From Clavaria fumosa (Eukaryota; Basidiomycota; Agaricomycetes; Agaricales; Clavariaceae), in assembly GCA_951802425.1 (NCBI GenBank), contig OX637794.1, positions 2,294,001 to 2,358,000 of the forward strand: a DNA stretch of 64,000 nucleotides, in the 5' to 3' direction. The number at the start of each line of letters is the position of its first letter. Position 1 is the stretch's first letter. Shown here one piece after another: positions 23,015 through 34,109 of the stretch. The translations under genes and the position numbers were made by a program. The notes beneath the pieces were generated by a model. It had not been told where the DNA came from. It was given only the letters and a program-made list of their open reading frames with translations, and did no database searches.

Positions 23015-26000
23015 TTAGTAGTTGAACTCGTCGGCGATGAGGTGGATGGCACCGCGGAGGTCACCACGTTTGACGCGAGCAGGGTCAATCTGCTTCGCGA
23101 TATTTTTGCGGATAATCGCGTTGAGTGAGGTAGGACCACAGCCTGGAAAGAACAAGAATTGAGCGGGGAAAACTTAGTAGGAAATGCAAGAGTGACTCAC
23201 AAGCCACGATGATCGACCCAGTAGCGATCTCCAACTCGGCCGCCAAGATCTTGTCAAACTTGGGCCGGCCAGCGCGAGCGTGCTCAGACACGATACTGAC
23301 ATCATGCAACTCCTTGTCGTCAACCTCGAGCTTCACGGTGTCTTCGGCGTCAATAACCAAGCTCCTTAAGCTCTCTTGGTCGTTGCTCAATCCGAACTCC
23401 TTCGCGAATGCTGGAGACGGGGCCCGCGCCATGTCCTCTGAGTATGACTTCCTATGCTCACCACCCACATACGTCGCGACCGATGCAATGCTGGCCGTGT
23501 CTCCAGGAGGACTTGGGGGGCGGCTTCCAGGGCGGCTGATCGGGAGTATGTCGCTGTCCAAGGTAGACGCTGAGTACCTCCTTTCGTGGGCGGCTCCCGG
23601 CGTGAGGAAGTCGCCAGATGACGAGTGACTGTGCTGGAAGCCCGGACGCCCACGCGTCTCGCCTGATCCGGCGCGCTCTTGTAGTTCACGCTTGGCACTC
23701 TCCGCCTTGGCAGCCTTCCTCGTCTTCCGTCGCCTTGCCTTACCCGTCTTCATGATGCGTCGGTTGAACATATCCTCGCCCGGGATCGCCGCGTCGTCGT
23801 CGCCCTCGAAGTTCGTCAAGTCAAGCACGTAGTTCTGCGTGGCCATCTCAGGGTCGTTAGGGTCACGTTCCTCGTCTCCGTACTCGGGGACCTGCTCCGA
23901 TAAGTCGACATAGCCGGATTCGCCTGAATGCATGCTCATGCTGTCGGTCGAGTCCACCGAGCTGGAACGTGAGGCGAGGCCAGATCGGGCATACTTGGGC
24001 TGCGGGGGCAAGAAGACCTCCGAGTCGGCCGCGCCACCCTGTGAGTAAGGCTTCTCGGGGGCGGCGGCGAGAGCTGCCAAGCTGACAGACGGCATCATCG
24101 GAGAGGGCGGGCCAGTCTTCTTGTCCGAGATGCGCTTGAAATTGGTCACGAAAATGTCGACGTGGATGTTGCTCGAAGGGACCATTTCGAGGCAGCGTCG
24201 GATGGCAGTGGCGCACCATACAATGTGAGCTAGGGTTTGATTGAGATCATGGAGTTCGACCAAACAAAGAGACAAAGTGCTCACCGAACTCGCGAACAAT
24301 CCAGACGAAGCGCACACGGGTCGGGCGGTAGTTCCTCATGCCCCAGCCACCGGGACGCCCACCGAGATATTTCCCATCGCGTCCAGACAAGCACAAGCTC
24401 ATGTAGATGAACAGAGACAAACCGAAACTGACACCAGATCCACCCGCAACGATGACAACCGTGGAGTGATCCTCGAATCGCGAGCGCACGACACTACCGA
24501 ACGGCCCATCAACGAACATGCGGAGCAATACACCGCGAGTCGGGAGCTGCGCGCCTAGAGGAGGGTGCTCGCCGGGCGGGTGCATCTGTCCGCGGCTCAT
24601 CAGCTTCACGACCTTGTTCCACAGATCCTTGGTCCATCCGTTCTTGGCACGGATGAAGAACACAAGTGCGCGACCACCGTCCTCAGGAGCCTGCTCGTCG
24701 CAAATGGAACCGCAAGTGAAGGGGTGGCTCGTAAGCCGCGAAATGGAGGGGATGTGAATCAAGAAGTGTTGACCAGGGGCCCAAGGGAAGAAGTTCGGAG
24801 CGACGAAGGTGATACGGACGGTCATGCCAGACATAAGCTCGGCGTAGGCATAGCCACGAGGTGGTGTGTAATGTCCTTGTGGGGGAACGTACTTGGTGAG
24901 GGACCTGTTGAGAAGGGGATCCGAGACTGAATCCGAGCGTCTGGAATCAATCGCGTCGGCCATCTTCTCGTCGGTGGGGACAATCTGCCACGGGGTGCTC
25001 GCGAATTTGGGCGTGTAACCACCGCCGAATACGCCATTGCGGTAGACCCAGAAACCGAGTCGCCAAGCGCGCTCTGCGAACCAAAGGCAAAGAGCGGCCC
25101 AGCAATACCCCCACAGGGGAACGTGGTGCAAACCGGCAAAGAGGATCATGAGGGGCGCCAAAATCACGTGCAGGAAGTAGAAGATCTCATAGTGCTTCTG
25201 GCGCAAGGCCGAGAGGGTGGACAACATAAACAGGGTAAATATGATGAAAGCCTGTGGACGGAAAGTTAGCAGCTTAAACGCTGAAGAAGCAACGGGTACG
25301 CACGATCCAGGCGAAAATGAACGGGTCGTAGATGAAGGCGTAGCTAAGGACCAAGTTACCGGTGTCCGCCCTTCGCGCAATCGAGACCTGGATAACCCAG
25401 AAGATCACATGCAGCAACGTGATAAAGTAGGTCAATCTGCCAGCCCAACGATGAAGCCAGGAAAGCTTGTCGAAATGGAGTTGGACCAGATGCGGGATAG
25501 CGAAAATAGCGAACGGCGCGGCCTTGAGGGCGAAAAGAATGACGAGTGGGAAGAGAGCAAAAGCCATAATGCCTGTTCTGTTACCGGCGGTCCACCAAGC
25601 CTTTTGGATGTCGTACTTTGGTTGGAATGGCGCGACGAGTTTCGGGTCGACGTAAACCTTGAACCTCTTGGTAAATTTCCCCGTGGCCCCAAAGGCGCCC
25701 TCTTGAGGAGCAACGTAATCTGGGCCGGCAAAGGTCAAGAGCAACGTGACAATCGTGAGTACCGTTAGCGTCAAAATCTGGGCGTTGGACATGAGAGAGA
25801 CGGGTTTGCCGCCAGTGAGCCTGTTCCTCCAGGTTCTCCTTCGCAGGGACCACTTGCTCCAGTAGGCGCCTAAAACGCCGCTCCTGAGGCCTGAAGCGTG
25901 GAAGATGGAGAAGACGATGAAGATGCCAGCGACGATGAACCAAAAAATGTAACCCCAACGACGAGTAGAATCGCTTCCTACGTAAATGCGCATGAAAGCC

Positions 26001-26416
26001 CCGATGTAGTTATAGTCGTCCTTGAAGATGGGCACCGTTGGGTAGGCGGGATGACCCTGCTGAATTGCGGATGCAACGGCGGTCGTGCGGGTGACTGCAG
26101 TGGTGGTAGCGGCTAAGGCAGTGGTAGCAGCGGCAGTCGTGGCTGCAGCGGTGGCGCTCGCAGCACTCGCATACGAGTACGAGTACGAGTAAGCAGAGGT
26201 CAGGCTAGTCGCTGCTTGCGAAACCGCCGGCGCAATCGTCGGGGTGGCGGCTGCGAGGGAGGTGGCCGTATCTATGACGACGGGGGTGGCTGTTTCGATG
26301 ATGGAGACGGCCGTATCTGCGATGGCGGGGGTGGCTTCTACAGCAGCAGATGTGAATGCATCCGCAGTTGGCGCAACATCTGTTGCGCCAAAGAGACTGC
26401 CGACCACGTCGGACAT
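23015..26416 (-). CDS. Ferric reductase transmembrane component (FRE family)
   Basis: This plasma-membrane flavocytochrome passes electrons from NADPH through FAD and two hemes to extracellular Fe3+ or Cu2+. The ATG at 26416 opens an unusual leader of about 120 residues rich in Ala/Thr/Ser. Then come several spans with the heme histidines spaced by 13 residues: HRWAGRLTYFITLLH (about 25450) and HVILAPLMILFAGLH (about 25160). FAD binding is seen in HPFTCGS (about 24720), NADPH binding in VIVAGGSGVSFGL (about 24450), and the tail is GCGPTSLNAIIRKN then HLIADEFNY with TAA at 23017-23015. Between KRISDKKTG and RPKFDKILAAEL lies an extra region of roughly 250 residues, charged and Ser/Pro-rich, inside the NADPH-binding half. 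All redox motifs are intact, so it is likely active. It lies next to a copper chaperone gene. Confidence 0.92.
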
Positions 26417-27135
26417 GATGACCGCTAATCAAGGAAGGATGTGCGTCCACGGAAGGTATAGAAGTCGTCTATGCGAAAAGGAACAGCTTTGGGTCGTAAG
26501 AGGAACCTTGGCGTAGTGGGGATGGACTGCCAAGTAGAAGATGGGCTGGTGAGGACGTGGAAAGACGGGTGACTTTTATATATTGACAGCACTGCACAGG
26601 ACTGGTCGCAAAGCCAAGAGACTTCTTCAATATCAGGGGGGCAGGACCCGGAGGCAGAGCAGAAGGTCGAGGGGAGAACAGCCTTTGCGCGGTGCAAGCG
26701 TGTTAAGGAAAGTCACATGGACTATTATATAATATCAGAGCTGGTCGTGCCTGGCCGGGCCTAGGGCCTGCTCACGCTCGGGCAGTAATAATAATAAGAT
26801 CCCTACCAACTCTCCAACTCCAATCAGTTACCAACTACCGACTCGTCGTAGCTACAGTCCAGGTCGTTGCAGCCGTATAACCAGTCACTTGGATCAAGTC
26901 AAATACAAATCTCACACCGCCCCTACATTTTTGCATCAATTACCAAAAATAAATAAATAACTCAGTCAGCGCCGTATTTTATCCGCCAAGGCGGTGTAGT
27001 TTGAGAATGCCCTGATCCCACGCTTTGCCGCATTGCCACAATTAGAATCAATTCAAGGGAAGACACCATGAGGGTGCTGTAGTAGGGACCAGCCTACAAC
27101 ATTGGGTCCTCGACAGATAGATACATCGGCGACTT
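26417..27135. other. Ferric reductase upstream region
   Basis: These 719 bp hold the ferric reductase promoter and the 3' UTR of the copper chaperone. Besides the TATA element there are AT-rich blocks (26725-26745, 26785-26800, 26935-26965). I see no gene. GATA-type iron-regulator sites were not convincing by eye. Confidence 0.5.
26574..26582 (-). promoter_or_regulatory. TATA box candidate for the ferric reductase
   Basis: On the minus strand the bases read TATATAAAA, a consensus TATA element about 160 bp upstream of the ferric reductase ATG. A strong TATA box suits an inducible iron-regulated gene. Sequence match only. Confidence 0.5.
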
Positions 27136-27870
27136 CTACACCACCGTCTCTTCCGATGCTTCACTAGAAGGGGTTTGTGTGTCTGCGTTGGTAGGAACAT
27201 TAGAACCAGGCGCCTCTTTGGTCTCCTGTGCTTGATTTTCTTCCTCTTTGGGATCCTCCTCTTTGGGATCCTCTGCAGTGGTTTCCGCCCCAGTTTCCGG
27301 CTGTGAGGGGAGAAAAAAAATTGGTGGGAAGATTTGAAAAAGTTTCAGCACACGACAGATCGACGCCCAGACAACAGTGAATAGGGAGCAAGCGACAAAG
27401 ACAATCTGCTCACCTTGCTAACCGACTTGCCCGTCTTCGCGATGACCTCCATCACCGCTTCGTATGTCATGGAGGACGTCTTGACGACGGCACTTTGATC
27501 TTCAAGGCTCACTGTGAATGCCGTGATTTTTCCTGTCGTTGGCGCCAAAGCGGCGGGCAGTCGTGATCAGCGAACACTGTACCGAATAGCACCGATTCTC
27601 GTTGGCAACCCACCTGCGGCCTTCAGCTTCTCCAAAACGCGTGTCACGGCGCCGGAGCATCCGCCACAAGTCATCTAGGTTTGATTGAGCGCCCGTGCAA
27701 CACGAGGACACCGCGCCGACGCTTGATCGGCCGGTTGTACTCACTGACCTTCACATTGTACCTGAAGGTCTTCTCTACGGTGGTATCCTAAAAATAAAAT
27801 CATTTTACAGTTCAAAGATCTTCCACTGCCACGGAGAAACAGAACGGCCGAATAACCGTTCTCTCACCAT
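27136..27870 (-). CDS. ATX1: Atx1-like copper chaperone with acidic C-terminal tail
   Basis: This cytosolic HMA-domain protein carries Cu(I) to a P-type ATPase of the secretory pathway. The first coding exon is the ATG alone (27870-27868); exon 2 is 27787-27749 and exon 3 is 27674-27614. Splicing gives M-DTTVEKTFRYNVK, then MTCGGCSGAVTRVLEKLKAA, then GKITAFTVSLEDQSAVVKTS and YEAVMEVIAKTGKSVSK. The metal site is the canonical MxCxxC (MTCGGC), and the lysine near the end (KTGK) fits Atx1. Unlike yeast Atx1 (73 residues, ending there), this one continues for about 46 residues rich in Glu, Thr and Pro (TAEDPKEEDPKEEENQ), ending EETVV. Without splicing the first frame stops after 22 codons. It sits upstream of, and in the same direction as, the ferric reductase. 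Confidence 0.88.
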
Positions 27871-28924
27871 GCTGATGCGTGCTGTCGGTGAGATGTGCTG
27901 ATGGAAGTGATACGGATAGCTGATTGATAAGCGTAAAGGCCTGTGTACAATATGTTGCCGAGGTGCTCAATAGCTCGTCTGAAGCTCAGAGGCTGTGTTG
28001 AGGATGGATAAAATTCAATTTCTCCATGGCACAGAAGACGACGACGAACAAACGAAGCTTTCTTCACTTTGTCTCGATAGGAGAAGACACCCAATCAATG
28101 GCTGTGAGAAGGTAAAGCTGCAGTGGAGTGGCTGTAAAAAAATGAAGCTTTTGAATGATGCTCGCTGCAATCTTCCCGCCTCTTCATTATATACACTTTC
28201 ATCTTTGATGGGAGAGAGGACCGCATCGATAACTCCTGCCGGTTGCACTGGTGCGGTACTATTGGAATGATGGAACCAGAGCAGGTGGATCCTCTGCTTG
28301 CATTAGCACATGCGCCGTGATACCCATCGGCGTCCGCATCCCATCCCATTACAGCGCCGTGTAGCACACGGGCCCGAGAAACGACCTATTGTACCCTTGT
28401 CGCACTGAAGTGGTTTCGTCCCTGGCAGGGATGTCGTGTGCATTTCGTAGAACAAAGTTCTTGGTCTCCATCAAGGAATCCAAATATAACTGCGCAGCCA
28501 GCGCTGTGCTTGTCAGCGTCCGCGTGAATGTGCGTATCGTGTGCTACGATTTGCGGGGGATATAATGGCGGGCCGGCTCCGGCGAGCGAAAAAGTCGTGT
28601 CCCAAATCTTGTCGTCCCAAACCTTGTCAAGGACATGGCACTCAAGATGCACGTGATAATACTGGTTTTGCGACCACAGGATTGCAACCGCTTACCGCAA
28701 GCGTACGGAAGAGACAAGTAATGGCATCACAACAAATCCCCGTCCATTGACTAGGCAAGATAGCAATCATGATCAAGCAATCTCCTCAAAGTGACAAACT
28801 ACGCTACCCACGCTATGCGCATCCGACAACAGGACATCACATGCGGACCGGTTCACATCATCGAGTGTAGCGCCCGCCATCCACCTGGACTCCCGTCGTG
28901 GCCGCCGTCGTAGTGGGGGACATT
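27871..28924. other. Intergenic region without a supported gene
   Basis: This 1.05-kb gap lies between the copper chaperone start and the permease stop. It holds the ATX1 promoter; on the minus strand GTATATAAT at 28194-28186 is a possible TATA element about 320 bp upstream. Short open frames on both strands have no family features, and no tRNA-like fold was recognised. Confidence 0.5.
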
Positions 28925-31508
28925 TTATGTTCCAGCGCCGCCGACCCGTTCTGACATTTCGACTACCTCGTCCTCCGTCGCAACGGACTGCCAGCCAGCC
29001 TCAGCTCGGGCGCTTGCGCTACCGCTGCGCAGACGCGCAATCAAGTCAGATACGAATGCTGTCCGCCAAGATTTTATCAGGCACAGACTCGGAACCGGGA
29101 AAGGAGTAAACACGAACGTATTCGTGGTAGGGGCATGCTTTTCTGGGTCACGTAGTATACAGGTATCCCTGTCAGCACGAATCCTTTTGAACAAACTCGC
29201 CATCAGTTCAAGACAACGTGACTTAGTGAACGGCGGCTCACCTAAGACAGCAAGTGCCTCGAGTGGTGCTGCGGTGATCGGCATACAAAGTAAGAACAGC
29301 GCGACCTGATCATCAGATGAGATCAAAAATTGCACAGCACTGGGATGCTAAAAGGGCCACTCACACTGCAAAATATCACCGGAGTAGTAATCCACGTCTT
29401 ATACGGTCTGATCACAATTTGCCGAGCCGCAATTTCAACGAAAGATCATGGCTCCGAAGGATGACCGATGGTTCACCTTTCTAAATTCGGCTCCTTTATC
29501 CTGAGAATCACCAAACCCAGTACCTGTATAAAGAGTGATATCCGCTGAGCCTATCACTTCCATTTCTTCGGGGCGGAGTGGGGAGAGAGAAACCCACACG
29601 CACCGTCATAAAATAGAACGACCAGCTGGCAACCACCGCGAAGTTAATTAGCGTGCGGAAACCGCCTCCGAACACGATGAACACAATTGTCATCGCTGCT
29701 TGCAGAAGTGTCGCGTTCAGCGGCGTTTTCCGAGTAGGATGCAACCGCCCAAAAATTGAGGGGAGGTATCCCTCACGACCTGCAGCGTAGATCAAGCGTG
29801 TGGTACCGAAGAATAGACCTATGTGTCAGCGGGGGAGGGGGCGTGACCAAAAATCGTCAGCGTCGAAAGGCTGTGATCCATGGGACACGAAGCGGTTCCC
29901 ATGACCCTTGATTGCACCAACCATTAAGAGCCCCGAAACAGGACACAGCCACCATGCATGCGAACACAGAGCCGCCTATCGGACCAAATAGGGCGCGGCC
30001 GAAGTCAATTGCAACAGTGTTGCTCAGCGCGACCGTGTTCTGGCGAAATAGAAATTAAATAAGAAACCGATCACAGAGCGCATACGATCATGACATGCAC
30101 ACCTTGTCGAGGACGACGAAGTACGACACATTCGCGAGAAGGAACAGTGACTAGCGTCCGCACGTCAGAACCGTCGCAGCCGGATAGCAGCAGCAGGGCG
30201 GCGACGTACCATAACGATAGCCATGCTCCAGTGAATACCCCGTGGAATGTTTTTCCCAGGATCCTTCACCTCCCCTGAGACGTAAGTCGCTGAATCCCAT
30301 CCATCGTACGCCCACAGGCCCGAATAAAGCGCAAGGGCATATGCAGATGGACTTGTGGACGAGTCGCTGAAGAGGGGGACCGAGGTGAAGGAAAGAGACG
30401 CGTGACCGCGGAGCAGTTGATTTACGCCTAGGATCATGACAGCTAGCTGGTGAGAGGGTCAAATCATTCAACAACGTGGATCAGTCTCGCGACGTACTAG
30501 AGCGGCAACCTTAGTATAACGTCGAGTCAGCATTCGACAGAAGACTCCATATCTTCCACTAACCTTGACTATAGTGAATATTACAGCGGTATGGACACCC
30601 AACGTTTGTGTCGCAGCACATAAAGTACCCACAATCACGATGGCGGCAACGGCGGTAACCTTTATTGACCACTGAGGCACGTCGTCTGGAGACACCTCCG
30701 CGCGGGTACTATGCCAGATGAGCCGGTTGAGGTATTCAGCGAAAATGAGGCTAATTGCTGCATTTGCGCCTGTACACCAGGAATTCGAGCGTCTCGGTAT
30801 TGAGGACTTGAATATGAAAGTAGAATTCGCACCTGGTTTCAGGGCAGAGATAGCAGTCCATGCAAAAAGATATGATACTAAAGGATTATATGCATAGGCA
30901 AGATATGCTTGTGCTCCACCATTGAGCGGTATTGCCGACGCCAACTCGGCAAAACTGCTCGCCCCCGTCCACGCTAACAGGCCAGATATGAGCCACACAA
31001 CTAGACTTGCCCCCACACTGTGGGTATTCGCCACAATGATGCCTGGGGAAGAACTGTGATCGTCGTCAAAATGACGTTAAGTCAACACTAGGATAATGGG
31101 CGCACAAAATGCCTGAGCCAATCTGGCGATCGTGAACACGTCAGTGACGCAGATACACCATGACTCGAGTGAACCTTGCCTGCGATCCAACGACCAGAGC
31201 GATACCTTACAAGCTGAAGTATCAGCGATGTGCAGGGGCAGTTGACAAATTACAAACTAACCACTCAACAGATTTATACCCCTCTCGGGAACCTCACGAT
31301 ACAGTTGATCCGGTTCACTGAGACTTGTGGCGAGAGGTAGCAACTCCTGATGGAAGTCAAAGTTTGTCCACGAGTGTGAACGGCCGCGACTGGGGTTTAT
31401 TGGGCCTTCTGTAAGTTCAAGAGCGCGAAGGTCTTGTGAGTCATTAGAGTCAATTGAAGGTCGTGAAGGAAGTGCAGTATAGGTAGCATCTACAGGTGAT
31501 GGAAGCAT
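28925..31508 (-). CDS. LAT/MUP-type amino acid permease (APC superfamily)
   Basis: This is a plasma-membrane amino acid transporter of the AA_permease_2 family, similar to high-affinity methionine permease Mup1 and animal L-type transporters. The ATG at 31508 (an in-frame ATG at 31556 is also possible) starts a cytosolic Ser/Asp/Pro-rich leader. The first span carries the hallmark IGSGIFSSPGIIVANT, assembled across introns at about 31130-31030. Then come GASSFAELASAIPLNGGAQA, LWAYDGWDSATYVSGEVKDP (about 30320; the LAT signature around span 6), MIYAAGREGYLPSIFGRLHP and TLINFAVVASWSFYFMTV. The C-terminus ends with GWQSVATEDEVVEMSERV. At least ten introns. The substrate is not certain from sequence; methionine or other neutral amino acids are likely. 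It is in a tandem minus-strand row with MTR3 upstream. Confidence 0.85.
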
Positions 31509-31709
31509 GAGAGCGTGCAATGAGCGACGAGCTCTCTGCTGACAATACACGGGCAAATAACGCGAATGATCGTGTCAGACTTTGAATAATTCTCTAGTCC
31601 TTAGCTACATCATCGTGCACAGCGTGCAATGCCTGCGCTACAGTGGGGTGAATGTCTGTACATTTCTCTTCACAAGCTACCATACACTGCTCGGGGTAGA
31701 AAAAATCAA

Positions 31710-32657
31710 TCAGTCTTCAACCAAAGGGAATGCTCGACACACATCGATGGCTTTTTCCGGCGACATCCGCCCCGTTTGCCACACACTCGTGACGGTTCCC
31801 AGTGCCGGCATGCAAGCCAGGATCAGAGTCCCGTCCGCAGACAGTGCCTCCAAGGAGTTTGGGTCTAGCCATATTTCATTTCCCATGATAGCCTTGTTGA
31901 TACTTCTAAGACCAGGAATGCAAAGATTCAAAGAGAACGCTCACTGCTGAACACGACATGACTAGACCTAGCATCTCGATCCCGGCATTTGCGAGTGCAG
32001 TACTCGCAGCTATTGATCCTGCTGCAATACACCCTTCCACTCCATCATTCTCGATGATCATTAGAAATATATCAATAGCCGACTTGGGTAAGAGCTCGAG
32101 CTGAACGGAAGACACAATTGCCTGATGAATGGCCACCGCTATCGACCTGTCTTCCGCTTCCTGATACAATAACAACGGAAACAGGGTCAGGGCGAGAGAA
32201 AAAAGGAATTGGAGAATACTGACGCGCAATGGTGCTTTCCGCCGCACAGAGGAAAACGGTGCAAACTTCACTTCGACGTTGAGCTTGCCCTTCTCACTGT
32301 AGGCAGTATTTTTTGACTGCCGTGGACCGTATCTGCGCAGAGCCATGTCTCAAGAAACTATGTCATTGACTCATTGCCACACATACACGGCACAGGCGAT
32401 TTTTGTTCGTTCTGTTTCAATGTACGCCGATCCGTTGGCTTGGTCTATAAGCCCCGGCCTTAGAACTACCAGGCGGAAGAGTGAGAGAAACACACACTTC
32501 AGCAGAGAAAACGCGCACAGATCGGCCGAATGTCACCAGGCCTGCGTCCTTGTCGCGGTCCGCCAGGCTTCCAAATAGCATCGAGCTCAACGTCAAAGAC
32601 AGGCGAAAAGCTCTCCTCAGGTCCGTTCACTCGTCGTCGGTCAAATCCGCTCTGCAT
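31710..32657 (-). CDS. MTR3: Exosome RNase PH-like subunit Mtr3
   Basis: This is a ring subunit of the RNA exosome (EXOSC6 in humans), in nucleus and cytoplasm, and is catalytically inactive in eukaryotes. The ATG at 32657 begins MQSGFDRRRVNGPEESFS. After an intron that starts within the Ile-Phe pair, IRPIFLRPGLIDQANGSAYI and ERTKIACAVYGPRQ follow, then YSEKGKLNVEVKFAPF. The next exons have AVAIHQAIVSSVQLELLPKS, DIFLMIIENDG, STALANAGIEMLGLVMSCS and NEIWLDPNSLEALSADGTLI, ending AFPLVED. The order and spacing match Mtr3 better than Rrp41, Rrp46 or Rrp43. It shares a 74-bp divergent promoter with the NSRP1-like gene. Confidence 0.9.
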
Positions 32658-32731
32658 TGCAGGCTGAGCGTTATTCACGGCGGCGCAACGAAGAAATTTG
32701 AGTGATGGAGTTACGTAATGTCACTCTCGAA
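32658..32731. promoter_or_regulatory. 74-bp bidirectional promoter, MTR3 / NSRP1-like
   Basis: The two start codons are 74 bp apart and point away from each other, so transcription starts must be packed here or within the coding regions. An in-frame ATG at 32705 for the + gene would shorten the gap to 47 bp. Both genes act in nuclear RNA processing. Confidence 0.5.
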
Positions 32732-34002
32732 ATGAATCTCTCATTCGCTCTCCCCTCGAACAAGCCCGCGGCCGTCGGTGCCGCGCCGTCCTTGAAACGG
32801 CCCGCGTTCACGTTCTCGCTGGACGATGACGAGCCCATGGACGCCGCTCCGACGCTCTCGGATGACCGTAAGGCGACCGTTGCTGTGAATAAGCAGATGT
32901 TGGCGAAGAAGTTGGGGACAGTGTCCAAGACCACAAGGAAGAAGATGGAGGCGGAAATGCAAGTGGACAACACTGTATACGAGTATGACGAAGTTTGGGA
33001 TAAGATGCAGGAGACGAAGCTCAGACAGAAGGAGACAAAGGAGCTGGATACCAAACTCAGAAAGGTGGACTTGACTTTCCCTCTCACTCTTGCACACAAC
33101 TTACATGACACGCTTTTCGCATCGCATAGCCGAAATACATTGACGGCCTACTAAGTACCGCTGCAACAAGAAAGCTCGACCATCTGCGTGCTGAGGAAAA
33201 GATGATGCAGCGGGAACGTGAACGGGAGGGAGACGAGTTCAAGGACAAGGAGGTCTTCGTCACACAAGCGTACAAAGACCAAATGGAAGAGGTTCGAAAG
33301 GCGGAGGAGGAGGAGAAGATGCGAGATGGTATGTTATGCTCCCGAATCATTTATTCGTTGAGGACTCACATATCCTCTTCGACAGCGCTCGCTAAAAAGA
33401 ATAATCGCGGTATCTCTACTGGCATGACCCACTTCTACCGCAAACTACTAGAGGAGTCGGAACAAAAGCACGAGGAGACTGTGGCGGCAACGGCGCCAAA
33501 GAAGCCTGTAATTGGCCCTCAAGGCCCCAACTTCACTATATCGAAACCTGCCAATTACGCTCCAAAATCTGATTTGGAGCTGGCGCTCATAGCAAGAGAA
33601 CAAGGGAAGGAAGTGGAGCTCAACGATGACAACCAAATCGTGGATAAGCGGCAGCTACTCTCCGCTGGGTTGAACCTCTCTGCACCTAACACGAGGAAGC
33701 TCGGGCTTGTGACTGCTAAGTTGTCTTCCGGGAATGCAGAGCCAGTGCAAATCCACACGGCTGTAGGGACCGCCGCGAGTCGAAGAGAAATCGAGGAGCG
33801 GAGAAAGAGGGAGATACTAATTCAATTAGAAGAAGAGCAACTTCGAGTTGCAAATGAAGTGGAGCAGCGGGAACGAGCAGCGACACAGCAGGCGATTGCA
33901 CGGCGGAATACTCAAGAAGATGTCCACAGTGCAAGGAAGCGGTACTTGGAAAGGAAACGGCGGAAAATGGAAGAGTCACATGCGGCGTTGGACGTCCCCT
34001 AA
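32732..34002 (+). CDS. NSRP1/CCDC55-like nuclear speckle splicing regulator
   Basis: This nuclear protein is linked to alternative splicing in animals; the fungal role is unproven. Three exons (32732-33064, 33130-33328, 33386-34002) give 382 residues. The ATG at 32732 was chosen because it yields MNLSFALPSNKP, the family's usual start; an ATG nine codons upstream (32705) is in frame. The middle region PKYIDGLLSTAATRKLDHLR and the charged helix up to EEEEKMRD are followed by the hallmark GISTGMTHFYRKLLEESEQK (about 33410-33470). A long Arg/Glu-rich coiled coil (ERRKREILIQLEEEQ, ARKRYLERKRRKMEE) ends the protein. This matches the CCDC55/NSRP1 family (DUF2040). It is convergent with the kinase-like gene, 107 bp apart. 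Confidence 0.85.
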
Positions 34003-34109
34003 GTATATGGCCATGGTCATATCACATATCATTTTCTCCCCTACCTCATTACGAAAGCATCATACAAATGAAGTCGAAAACCTATATCTTCCCGCAATGT
34101 GTAAGGCCA

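Noticed and set aside
31906..32346. MTR3 starting at the ATG at 32346 (MALRRYGPRQ)
   Set aside because: This ATG lies inside an intron next to the acceptor. Two upstream exons supply the conserved RPGLIDQANGSAYI block in phase.
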